Assembly (NCBI RefSeq): GCF_018403185.1
Contig: NZ_BOSE01000007.1
Span: forward strand, 248,001-312,000
Direction: 5' to 3'
DNA from: Paenibacillus montaniterrae
Lineage (GTDB): Bacteria; Bacillota; Bacilli; Paenibacillales; Paenibacillaceae
DNA length: 64,000 bases
Positions within the stretch are counted from its first letter, which is position 1. Each line of letters starts with the position of its first letter. A program made the translations under genes and the position numbers. A model generated the notes under the pieces. The model saw nothing but the letters and a program-made list of their open reading frames with translations. It ran no database searches and was not told the origin of the DNA. Of the stretch, positions 57,910 through 64,000 are shown in pieces.

Positions 57910-58037
57910 ACAGAAACCGAGTGCGGCAAACACTCAGCTTAACAATTGGCTTAGATGGGAGCTCCCTTCTTAGTTAAAAAAGACCAAAAACCCACCTCTG
58001 GCTGCAACTGAACTGCAACCTTAGGGTGGGTTTTTAC
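57910..58037 (+). ncRNA. putative type I antitoxin RNA
   Basis: A predicted RNA of about 130 bases running from the promoter at 57875 to the bidirectional terminator. It has a GAGTG/CACTC stem-loop (57919-57935) and a GGGAGCTCCC palindrome. It overlaps the 3' end of the toxin message only within the shared terminator, as in the par/Fst-type arrangement. Inferred from layout, not from a recognised RNA family. Confidence 0.5.
57986..58035. terminator. bidirectional terminator shared by two convergent RNAs
   Basis: AAAAACCCACC (57986-57996) pairs with GGTGGGTTTTT (58025-58035), giving T-runs on both strands. It closes the short toxin-like gene on the minus strand and the putative antitoxin RNA on the plus strand. 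Confidence 0.8.
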
Positions 58038-58075
58038 TTTCTCTTGATAATCGTTAACACATCCTTTGCTTCCAT
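58034..58075 (-). pseudogene. degenerate holin-like type I toxin (13 codons)
   Basis: A very strong ribosome site (AAAGGAGGTGAGG) precedes an ATG and reads MEAKDVLTIIKRK before TAA at the terminator. Firmicutes holin-like type I toxins of about 25-35 residues commonly begin with a similar M-x-x-K-D-V/A-L-x-I-x string followed by a hydrophobic helix and a basic end. Here the helix is missing and the basic end KRK joins directly, consistent with an internal in-frame deletion. Confidence 0.5.
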
Positions 58076-58131
58076 GGCCTCACCTCCTTTCAAAGGGAAA
58101 CCATGACCACCCAGATTCAATTGTCTTCCCT

Positions 58132-58140
58132 ATTGTACCA
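58132..58140 (-). promoter_or_regulatory. extended -10 promoter of the toxin-like gene
   Basis: TGG-TACAAT read on the minus strand, an extended -10 element about 60 bases before the toxin-like ATG. A clear -35 is not seen. The message would be about 140 bases. Confidence 0.5.
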
Positions 58141-58174
58141 TCTTCTACCGAAATACTATCAACTCACCAATCAT

Positions 58175-58558
58175 CTATCTTTTTTTATAATAGTGTATTT
58201 CAATATTTTTGCTTTTTAATACCATTTGATCTTTCTTTAATTCAATCTCGAATAATGAGTCTTGCAGCAGGATTTGTTTTTCCGTTATCCATTGATAATT
58301 TATATTTTTTTCTTCCTCACTAAAGTTCCTTTGTGAACTTCCACCTTCTACTGAAACGTAATTAAATGTTTTAGCATGAATATTAGTCTCTGTTACTTCC
58401 AAGTAATTATATTGTCCTAACTCTTCATCACTTCCAACTATTTGACTTACTTGATCTGATTCCCAAACTCCAAGTAACATAGCTTTATTATCTTGCTTAC
58501 AGCTTGTTAAGAAAACTGTAACCATCAGCAATAACATCAATGTCATAAATTTAGGCAT
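58175..58558 (-). CDS. lipoprotein of unknown function
   Basis: A 127-residue protein with a signal peptide and lipobox FLTSC. The mature part includes AMLLGVWESDQVSQIVGSDE (a G-x-W-x-S pattern) and QILLQDSLFEIELKKDQMVL, consistent with a lipocalin-like barrel of the small DUF-type lipoproteins. AAAGGAAAC precedes the ATG at 58558. Confidence 0.72.
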   Translation of the reverse strand: MPKFMTLMLLLMVTVFLTSCKQDNKAMLLGVWESDQVSQIVGSDEELGQYNYLEVTETNIHAKTFNYVSVEGGSSQRNFSEEEKNINYQWITEKQILLQDSLFEIELKKDQMVLKSKNIEIHYYKKR

Positions 58559-58581
58559 TAAAGTTTCCTTTCTTGTTGTGG

Positions 58582-58713
58582 TTAGGCGACTCCGCAATAG
58601 TATTCTAAAGGGTTCATCTCTTCAGTATTTACTTTGCTGAACTGTGAAGCTGCTGGTCCAATTTTTCTATCTCCTTTTTCTTTTTCTTTCAAACGAATCA
58701 CCCTCACTTCCAT
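58582..58713 (-). CDS. possible 43-residue small protein
   Basis: An open frame between lipoprotein genes reads MEVRVIRLKEKEKGDRKIGP and continues AASQFSKVNTEEMNPLEYYC to GVA. AAGGA lies 11 bases upstream. It ends 24 bases before the lipoprotein start. It has no recognised homologue and could be chance. Confidence 0.28.
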   Translation of the reverse strand: MEVRVIRLKEKEKGDRKIGPAASQFSKVNTEEMNPLEYYCGVA

Positions 58714-58771
58714 AGTCTATTTATTCCTTGTAGATACGAGTTTCCATAATTGTCTCCTGAATTCTTATATG

Positions 58772-58981
58772 TTAGTCTCTGCTATTTTTCTTGCGACGAA
58801 AAAATGATATTCCTCCAAAACCACTTATTACAGCAATATAAAAACCCAGATCATACCACCAACCAGAGTTATATGTTTCATATAATCTAATGTTTTCATT
58901 GAAAACACCAATAATTAATGAAATCGGAGCCACCCAGCCATGCCAAATACCCCATAAAAATCCTCTATGAGTAATGCTCAC
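58772..58981 (-). CDS. small membrane protein, C-terminal part of a conserved family
   Basis: A 69-residue protein from GTG at 58981 (GGAAG upstream). It contains GFLWGIWHGWVAPISLIIGV, the NIRLYETYNSGWWYDLGFYI segment and a basic end RRKK. I recall this arrangement at the end of longer proteins with an N-terminal lipoprotein-type signal, so the gene may be 5'-truncated. The frame extends upstream to 59122 but that part looks random. Confidence 0.5.
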   Translation of the reverse strand: MSITHRGFLWGIWHGWVAPISLIIGVFNENIRLYETYNSGWWYDLGFYIAVISGFGGISFFRRKKNSRD

Positions 58982-59412
58982 AATATTACTTCCAGCTGGA
59001 TACTCTTTGACAAGTTCTGCTAACAATGATGATAACCTTTCACATGCCTTCGTAGTGGAATCGCCTATAGGTGGTATAGTCGGGTTCACGTGGAGACAAC
59101 ACCTACGTCTATTCCCCTCCATGAAACCAATCCGTAATACGAATAGGAATTACGAGCAACCCAGAATAATAAAATCTAAAATTGATTTGTTGGCTGCTGA
59201 CCCTACGATTAGCGGTCTTGCATTAACGAACAAGTTCACAGCAATTTCTTATATAAATTTGGATGTTCGATAGCATTCTAGTATTCGCTAACCTGAAATA
59301 TGTAATAAAGACCAAGTTCCAGGAAAACTTGGTCAGTACAATTAGCATGGATGGGCAGTCCCTTCTTAATCAGTTATATTTTACCTTTATTTACATCTGC
59401 GTACAAGCGTTC
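58982..59412. other. intergenic region with no supported gene
   Basis: 431 bases. The only clear structure is the hairpin at 59310-59334. Frames on both strands across it look random. A minus-strand extension to 59122 with a Pro- and Cys-rich start is not convincing. Confidence 0.5.
59310..59334 (-). terminator. terminator of the PAP2-GT-DedA operon
   Basis: GACCAAGTT (59310-59318) pairs with AACTTGGTC (59326-59334), with TTTATTAC following on the minus strand, about 80 bases past the DedA gene. Confidence 0.75.
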
Positions 59413-60045
59413 TCAATGTTCCTTATCTTCCCTGTTAGAGCGACTACCTTTCGCTCTTTGAGCCTGAACCAGCAACCATCCCCCTACGAGAACAGCAACT
59501 CCAATAAAAAAGTACTTCAAGTATTGCTCGGCGATATTAAATATATATTTCCAATTCTCGCCAAAGAAATAGCCGATTGAAAAAAATGCTATAATCCATA
59601 AAGCCGCCCCGATATAGGCATATGGGAGCACTTTCTGATAAGGTACACGGATAATTCCTATAAAATAGCCGATAAATTGTCGTACACCAGGAATGAAAAA
59701 GCTGAGCAGCAATAGTCGATTCCCGTATTTGTCATAGTAGTAACGCGTCTTCTCAACAATCTCCGGCTTGAGGAAAAGCCAGCGGCCGTAACGTTCTATC
59801 ACTGGCATACCGACCTTGTAGCCAATCATGTATGTGATGGTAATCCCTATAATCGATCCCGCCAAAGCTGCTATAATTGCTGATAGCCCGTGAAGCACAT
59901 CTTTAGAGGCTAAGAAACCGGTATAAGTCAAGGTACTATTGCCCGGAGGAATGGGGAGAGCGATGAAATCCAGCGGCAAACCAATTAGCAGGACCAGGTA
60001 TCCATATTCGTGAAATAATCGTTCAACTACACCGATCAGATCCAT
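59413..60045 (-). CDS. DedA family membrane protein
   Basis: A 210-residue DedA/VTT protein. Signature parts are GLPLDFIALPIPPGNSTLTY, GSIIGITITYMIGYKVGMPV, and SFFIPGVRQFIGYFIGIIRV with the conserved Phe-x-Pro-Gly-x-Arg. DedA members include undecaprenyl-phosphate flippases, which fits the PAP2 phosphatase in the same operon. The ATG shares a base with the TAA of the gene upstream (TAATG), so translation is coupled. Confidence 0.92.
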   Translation of the reverse strand: MDLIGVVERLFHEYGYLVLLIGLPLDFIALPIPPGNSTLTYTGFLASKDVLHGLSAIIAALAGSIIGITITYMIGYKVGMPVIERYGRWLFLKPEIVEKTRYYYDKYGNRLLLLSFFIPGVRQFIGYFIGIIRVPYQKVLPYAYIGAALWIIAFFSIGYFFGENWKYIFNIAEQYLKYFFIGVAVLVGGWLLVQAQRAKGSRSNREDKEH

Positions 60046-60683
60046 TAACATTCTCCCTCTTGTACTGAAAAATTCCGCTGCCTCCGCCCATCACCAGTCA
60101 CGACAAAGCTGTCAGGAGCGGACAAGCGGACAGAGATGCCCGTTACAGCGATTTTGTGACGAGCAATGCCTTTTCTCTGCAGAGCAGCACACACACCTTC
60201 GGAGCCAACCAGATATAAATCCGTAGACGGCTGTATCCAATAGCTGTGATCGGAATGATCGGTAATTATCGCTGTCGTCGGCAGATCCGTCTTCCCTTTT
60301 TCCTTAAGCAACGACATTGCGGCTGACGCCGGCGGGAACGTGCTGACAACCATCGTCGGCTGTTCCTCCTGCAAAAGTATGAGCAGACGCTGCTGGCTGG
60401 TCGCGCGAATATGCTTCAGAAAAAATGTTAGCATGCTGTCCGTACGTGTCTTCTGATACAAATAGCCGTACGAGGAAGGAAAATGCTTCATCCATTGCAG
60501 AAAGCAATGCCGTTCAAGCGCATACATACGGGGATGGACCAACTCCATAAAGTCGACCACTTTCACCTCTATTCCCGGTTTGTATAGCGCTGATGCTTCC
60601 AAAATCGCCTTGGCTGCCTGCATATGGCCATCCCCGAATGAGCCTGATAGAATCAGTAGTTTTTCCCGCTTCACACGATCCAT
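60045..60683 (-). CDS. truncated MGDG-synthase/UgtP-like glycosyltransferase
   Basis: A 212-residue protein containing the N-terminal half only of monogalactosyldiacylglycerol-synthase-type glycosyltransferases: LLILSGSFGDGHMQAAKAIL, PTMVVSTFPPASAAMSLLKE and IITDHSDHSYWIQPSTDLYL, ending soon after VTGISVRLSAPDSF. Full-length relatives such as UgtP have about 380 residues, with the UDP-sugar site in the missing C-terminal half. It may be inactive or have another role. GAGGGAAG lies before the ATG at 60683. It is coupled to DedA. Confidence 0.75.
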   Translation of the reverse strand: MDRVKREKLLILSGSFGDGHMQAAKAILEASALYKPGIEVKVVDFMELVHPRMYALERHCFLQWMKHFPSSYGYLYQKTRTDSMLTFFLKHIRATSQQRLLILLQEEQPTMVVSTFPPASAAMSLLKEKGKTDLPTTAIITDHSDHSYWIQPSTDLYLVGSEGVCAALQRKGIARHKIAVTGISVRLSAPDSFVVTGDGRRQRNFSVQEGEC

Positions 60684-60706
60684 AACAATTACTTCCCTCA
60701 CAACGT

Positions 60707-61228
60707 TTAATTTTGCATGCACCAAATAACCAGCATCGCCGTCAGGAATCCGACCATTCCTCCTGCCATACAATCGATCGGATAGTGATAGCCCCAATAA
60801 ACTCGGGATACGGCTACTAACAAGGCCAGTCCAATTAAAATAAATATCATTACTGGCGAAGAGACGAACATTAAAGGTGTAACAAGGGCAAAAATTGCGG
60901 TTGTATGACCGGATGGAAAGGAGTAATCCTTCAATGGGAATTTGCCTACCTTAACCCGTTCCATCTTGCGAAAAGGCCGATCTCTGCGCACCTTTCTCTT
61001 GATCAGGACAACAGCGATATGGCTAACGACCAAGGCAATTAAGCTTTGCAGCCCGATTCTGCTGAGTTCCCCTTCGGCAAACCATGCCAAAGATACTGCG
61101 CAAATAATAGTAAACAACGCACCTCCCAAGTGAGTGATCCATCCGAACAATCGGTCCAGGACCCGACCACTCAGTCGCTGGTTGCACCAGAAAAACATCA
61201 TATGATCAATTTGTCTTATCCAATGCAT
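60707..61228 (-). CDS. PAP2-family phosphatase, probably undecaprenyl-pyrophosphatase-like
   Basis: A 173-residue polytopic protein with the three PAP2 motifs: KRKVRRDRPF (K-x6-RP), PSGHT and SRVYWGYHYPID (SR-x5-H-x3-D). The length fits BcrC-like or YodM-like enzymes that dephosphorylate lipid carriers. It is the first gene of the operon with the glycosyltransferase and DedA. Its leader contains the structured element at 61318-61392. Confidence 0.92.
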   Translation of the reverse strand: MHWIRQIDHMMFFWCNQRLSGRVLDRLFGWITHLGGALFTIICAVSLAWFAEGELSRIGLQSLIALVVSHIAVVLIKRKVRRDRPFRKMERVKVGKFPLKDYSFPSGHTTAIFALVTPLMFVSSPVMIFILIGLALLVAVSRVYWGYHYPIDCMAGGMVGFLTAMLVIWCMQN

Positions 61229-61317
61229 ACTTCTTTCTACTCCCTCCTAAAATGAATTCGAGCTTGGTTGGAGTAACCATAAATCCTCTGCAACAGGCTG
61301 TTATGCTAAATATAACA

Positions 61318-61392
61318 AAGCAAGGGGAATGCTCCCAGCGTCGTGCGATTGAATTAATATCGGTCGATAGACCGAAAACCAATATCTTGCGT
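61318..61392 (-). ncRNA. conserved structured 5' leader element, copy B (family not recognised)
   Basis: It lies in the leader of the PAP2-GT-DedA operon on the minus strand, ending about 90 bases before the start codon. The outer helix is GCAAG (61320-61324) with CTTGC (61386-61390); the inner hairpin is CGGTC (61361-61365) with GACCG (61370-61374). The conserved tract GCTCCCAGCGTCG (61331-61343) is followed two bases later by CGATTGAA. Compared with copy A, the inner stem differs at one base pair but remains paired (A-T in A, G-C in B), and spacing from tract to hairpin is 30 versus 31 bases. Confidence 0.65.
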
Positions 61393-61682
61393 CACATGAA
61401 ATAAACGTTCCTTTACAATTAGTTCGAAAAATAGTCCAAAAAAATCAAAAGTACCATTCTACCGCGACAGGTAGAACGGTTCTTTTCAACTGGTCTTCTA
61501 ATAAGCATTTCAGATGAAGAACAATAGTTCTGTATCTTGAATCTTAAGCTTGTTACTGTCATTCTGGATACGCTTGACCCGTATGTAGCTTATGCATACG
61601 ATATGTCTCCTTTTTGTCGGGTAACGCGCTCGTTTACACCTTACCCAACATCAGGAGATTTTTGATTTTTAGTCCAGGTCCG
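61393..61682. other. decayed intergenic region with gene fragments
   Basis: It contains a strong minus-strand hairpin (ACCATTCTACC at 61453-61463 with GGTAGAACGGT at 61470-61480) followed by a long T-run, probably the terminator of the MFS operon. At 61482-61514 the DNA encodes SEMLIRRPVE, nearly identical to the start of the SRPBCC gene at 57363-57827. At 61559-61597 a 12-codon frame with a strong AAAGGAG site reads MHKLHTGQAYPE, and a frameshifted continuation reads MTVTS. These look like the ends of two lost genes. Confidence 0.55.
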
Positions 61683-62090
61683 TCACTTGCGATTCATTAA
61701 GAACGGAATTAACACCAGTGACAAAATCGCTACTGCATAGTGCAGCGGATTGGCGACGGATTCAATGTTCGGTTCCATCGGGTTGGCGGATGTATTAAGC
61801 GACATGAGTACAGCCATAATTAAGCTAAGAATCGCATAATAAATGACTGCTCGTGAACTCCGGTTCTGCATAATGCGGAATATAAATGCCCCAATTACAT
61901 TGACAAAAAAGGCTGATAAAGTAATAGAAACGCCGTTTAACATGACAAAATCATAATCATTGCTCGACATAATCGCCCATGCCAACAAATTGGCTGCAAT
62001 CGCAGAAATCACGCCCACCACAGAGCCCTTTAGCAAGGTTCTTCTCAATGTTGGTGAGATGTTTTGTTGTTGTTGTGTTGCTGTCTGCAT
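61683..62090 (-). CDS. DUF6069 family membrane protein
   Basis: A 135-residue protein with four helices: RTLLKGSVVGVISAIAANLL, GVSITLSAFFVNVIGAFIFR, the middle YYAILSLIMAVLMSLNT, and the final HYAVAILSLVLIPFLM. It matches DUF6069 proteins from memory. AAAGGGG lies before the ATG at 62090. It lies 22 bases after the MFS gene ends and so is probably induced with it. Confidence 0.8.
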   Translation of the reverse strand: MQTATQQQQNISPTLRRTLLKGSVVGVISAIAANLLAWAIMSSNDYDFVMLNGVSITLSAFFVNVIGAFIFRIMQNRSSRAVIYYAILSLIMAVLMSLNTSANPMEPNIESVANPLHYAVAILSLVLIPFLMNRK

Positions 62091-62112
62091 AACAAATAAC
62101 CCCTTTCCCGAA

Positions 62113-63546
62113 CTAGTTAATTTTTGATTCGATACTTGCTTCTGGTGGATCAAGCACAAGCCGCGGCTTGCGCAGCGTCAGACTAAGCGCGATACCTGCG
62201 GCAGTCAGTATAGACGTTAGCAGAAATGCATCGCTATAGGCCGCAGCCATGCCCTCCCATTCCACACTCATATTTAATTCATTCGTTCGAAAAGCAAGGA
62301 ATCCGGTTAGTCCCGCTACCGCTAGCGATGTTACGATATGCTGAGCAGCCGCAGTTAAAGAGGTCACCCTACCAACAAGATCCCGCGGCGCGGAATTAAG
62401 AACATGCGTATTTAACGACATCATAATTAGCCCCATCCCACTTCCAATGACAAACAAGGGAAGCAATAGCATAATTAACTCGGAATACGGGGATATCCGG
62501 GATAGCCAGAATAATGCGACCGAGACAGCTGTTAGACCGATGAGTGCCAGCGGACGAGCCCCTACCTTGTCGAACAACCGGCCCCCTATCGGTGTGAAGA
62601 GCATGGAGCCGACGGCTTGAGCAAGCATGATTAAACCCGTGTCCAACGGAGAATAACCCCGAACAACCTGCAAATATACGGGAAACAAAATCATGACGCC
62701 AAACAAGGCAATTTGCACAAGCCATAGAAGCAAAATACCTTTTGTAAAATCCGGAGATTTAAACACACGCAATTCGAGTAGAGGTTGTTCCTGTCTCAGT
62801 TCCGTTACAATTAGCCCGAATAATGCGATTACCCCAAGGAAAAGGGCAATTACAGTGAGTGGAGATTTCAAGTCCGAGGCTCCTTCTCCGACACCAAAGG
62901 CCAGCATTGAGAAAGCAATAGGAGCAAGGATCACACCGAGAATGTCCAGCTTTGACACATGGTTACGTGACAAGTCCGGCAGGTGTTTCCAGCCGATCGC
63001 GATAGCTATGAGTCCGATGGGCAGATTAATGAGAAATATCCACTGCCAAGAAACATGGTCAATCAGCCAGCCGGACAGCACGGGACCAAACGCAGGAGCA
63101 ATCAGGATAGGAATCCCGAGTACGCCCATCACAGCTCCGATCTTGTGAGGAGGCGCCAGTCGGTAAATTATCGCCATACCAATTGGTGTGACCATACCGC
63201 CACCCAGTCCCTGTAGAATTCGGAACACGATCAGTTGCTCAATAGTTTGAGCCATAGCACAAAGTATCGATCCAAGCGTAAAGAACACAATGGTCGCAAG
63301 GAAAATGCGTTTGGCGCCGAATTTGTCCATCATCCAGCCGGCAAGTGGAATGACGGCTGACAACGCTAAGGTATACGCCGTAAACGTCCACTGCACAACA
63401 GACAATGGGCTATCAAATTCCTGCTGAAATTTGGGAAAAGCTACATTCACGATCGTACTGTCCAGAATGACCATAATCATTCCGACAACTACTGCAAGCA
63501 AAGGGGCTATAATCGTGCGGATAGAAAAGGGTTGCTCCTCTTGCAA
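62113..63546 (-). CDS. DHA2-type MFS multidrug efflux transporter (14 helices)
   Basis: A 477-residue transporter of the EmrB/QacA group. Signature parts are ILDSTIVNVAFPKFQ (motif D1), GWMMDKFGAKRIFLATIVFF (motif A), FRILQGLGGGMVTPIGMAII (motif B) and APAFGPVLSGWLIDHVSWQW (motif C, drug/H+ antiporters). The start is TTG after AAAGGAGGG. The promoter and palindromic operators upstream suggest repression by the adjacent Rrf2-family protein. Confidence 0.93.
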   Translation of the reverse strand: MQEEQPFSIRTIIAPLLAVVVGMIMVILDSTIVNVAFPKFQQEFDSPLSVVQWTFTAYTLALSAVIPLAGWMMDKFGAKRIFLATIVFFTLGSILCAMAQTIEQLIVFRILQGLGGGMVTPIGMAIIYRLAPPHKIGAVMGVLGIPILIAPAFGPVLSGWLIDHVSWQWIFLINLPIGLIAIAIGWKHLPDLSRNHVSKLDILGVILAPIAFSMLAFGVGEGASDLKSPLTVIALFLGVIALFGLIVTELRQEQPLLELRVFKSPDFTKGILLLWLVQIALFGVMILFPVYLQVVRGYSPLDTGLIMLAQAVGSMLFTPIGGRLFDKVGARPLALIGLTAVSVALFWLSRISPYSELIMLLLPLFVIGSGMGLIMMSLNTHVLNSAPRDLVGRVTSLTAAAQHIVTSLAVAGLTGFLAFRTNELNMSVEWEGMAAAYSDAFLLTSILTAAGIALSLTLRKPRLVLDPPEASIESKIN

Positions 63547-63564
63547 AATAAATCCCTCCTTTCT

Positions 63565-63652
63565 AAACTATGATTTTAAAAATCACAGTTTAACTAAAAA
63601 TGTGACTACATAAATCACAGTATATGCCAATACTGTGATTTTGTCAATCACA
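63565..63652 (-). promoter_or_regulatory. SigA promoter embedded in palindromic TGTGATT operators
   Basis: On the minus strand TTGACA (63642-63647) and TATACT (63619-63624) are 17 bases apart. A palindrome with AATCACAGTAT / ATACTGTGATT arms (63613-63640) covers the spacer and -10. A second, TGTGATT-n5-AATCACA, covers the -35 (63634-63652). A third 27-base palindrome with one mismatch (63565-63591) lies just upstream of the ribosome site. Shared half site: TGTGATT. This is likely the binding array of the Rrf2 regulator. Confidence 0.85.
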
Positions 63653-63672
63653 TTTAGAAAATTTCTATGTTC

Positions 63673-64000
63673 TTAGTCATTATTTTCCTGATTGATTTTA
63701 AGAATCAAATCTGCTATCGTATACCTTTCCAACACTTGAATCAGTTGCCGCTCCGATTCATTAATGACGTCGGTAAACATTGCTCTCGTTTCCTGGGCAA
63801 AAGGGCCGTCTTTTGTTGTGTCCAGCAAGCCTGTATATAAGGGCTCTACCATCTGAATTGCCCGGTATACATCGGCAAACGAAATATCTTCTGGCTTGCG
63901 GCTAAGTGCATAGCCGCCATCCCTCCCTTCTCTTGCATCGACGATCCCCGCCTTAACCAAGCGGGAAAGAACACGGCGTGTTAAGGTAGCCTCGCTGCAG
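63673..64000 (-). CDS. Rrf2-family transcriptional regulator (5' end outside window)
   Basis: The last 108 codons of an Rrf2-type winged-helix regulator. Reading inward from the edge: CSEATLTRRVLSRLVKAGIV (recognition helix), VDAREGRDGGYALSRKPEDI (wing with the GG), FADVYRAIQMVEPLYTG and a C-terminal helix. The three Cys that bind an Fe-S cluster in IscR/NsrR are not present in the usual place, so it probably senses a small molecule. It likely represses the MFS gene, which starts 126 bases downstream. Confidence 0.9.
   Translation of the reverse strand, partial: CSEATLTRRVLSRLVKAGIVDAREGRDGGYALSRKPEDISFADVYRAIQMVEPLYTGLLDTTKDGPFAQETRAMFTDVINESERQLIQVLERYTIADLILKINQENND

Noticed and set aside
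38000..59000. Integron cassette array
   Set aside because: Gene sizes and same-strand layout resemble cassettes, but no recurring attC-like sites or integrase were seen; the two palindromes at 38885 and 52514 are too few and lack the attC box pattern.
59263..59580. Plus-strand frame opposite the DedA gene end
   Set aside because: It overlaps DedA antisense, has no ribosome site and crosses a terminator hairpin.

Overview
The window looks like chromosomal sequence from a spore-forming, low-to-moderate GC Bacillales bacterium, most likely Paenibacillus or a close relative. Supporting signs are strong AGGAGG-type ribosome binding sites with frequent TTG and GTG starts, a lipid II flippase of the Amj type, DUF3888, DUF4180, DUF4269 and DUF3626 proteins, a MHYT-domain kinase, and a cluster of spore-surface-type collagen-like proteins. 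Nearly every gene is on the minus strand. The two clear exceptions are a DUF3888 protein (21011-21421) and one large collagen-like gene (33392-35488).

Layout. 1-6 kb: small membrane proteins, a VOC protein, two HAD phosphatases, an AraC/GyrI-type regulator and a DUF3626 protein. 6.4-10.3 kb: a three-gene phosphorelay (MHYT hybrid kinase, single-domain response regulator, REC-HD-GYP phosphodiesterase). 10.5-26.7 kb: short metabolic and housekeeping-like genes (lipoproteins, NUDIX, GrpB, rpiA, HAD, DJ-1/PfpI, many GNAT acetyltransferases, methyltransferase, PPOX flavoprotein, amj, HD phosphohydrolase, small multidrug export protein, streptothricin-type acetyltransferase). 26.8-35.5 kb: six collagen-like (Gly-X-Y) genes. 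Five minus-strand paralogues share a C-terminal domain, and one plus-strand gene has a very basic N-terminus, a 54-bp repeat array and a different C-terminal domain. 35.8-59 kb: an accessory stretch of single small genes (GNAT, VOC, NUDIX, methyltransferases, DinB, MBL hydrolase, VanZ, BlaI/M56 pair) mixed with broken genes. 59.4-64 kb: a PAP2 / truncated glycosyltransferase / DedA operon and an Rrf2-regulated MFS efflux operon that runs off the right edge.

Themes. Envelope and resistance functions recur: Amj, PAP2, DedA, VanZ, M56/BlaI, MFS and small multidrug export, streptothricin-type and spermidine-type acetyltransferases. Sporulation output is suggested by the collagen cluster. Decay is common: a GNAT gene with one in-frame ochre codon, and truncated serine hydrolase, DUF2834, AHSA1, HAD, GyrI-like and UgtP-like genes.

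The most interesting unexplained signals are these. (1) A conserved, structured element occurs twice in 5' leaders, before the small multidrug export gene and before the PAP2-GT-DedA operon; I cannot assign it to a known riboswitch. (2) Near 57.9-58.1 kb there is a compact convergent RNA arrangement resembling a type I toxin-antitoxin locus whose toxin has lost its membrane segment. (3) A two-gene collagen module is duplicated, with shared leader DNA. (4) Two dispersed palindromic repeats share a loop. (5) A small protein (19411-19959) has the His/Cys layout of a caspase-like fold. No database search was run. All family names come from motif recognition.
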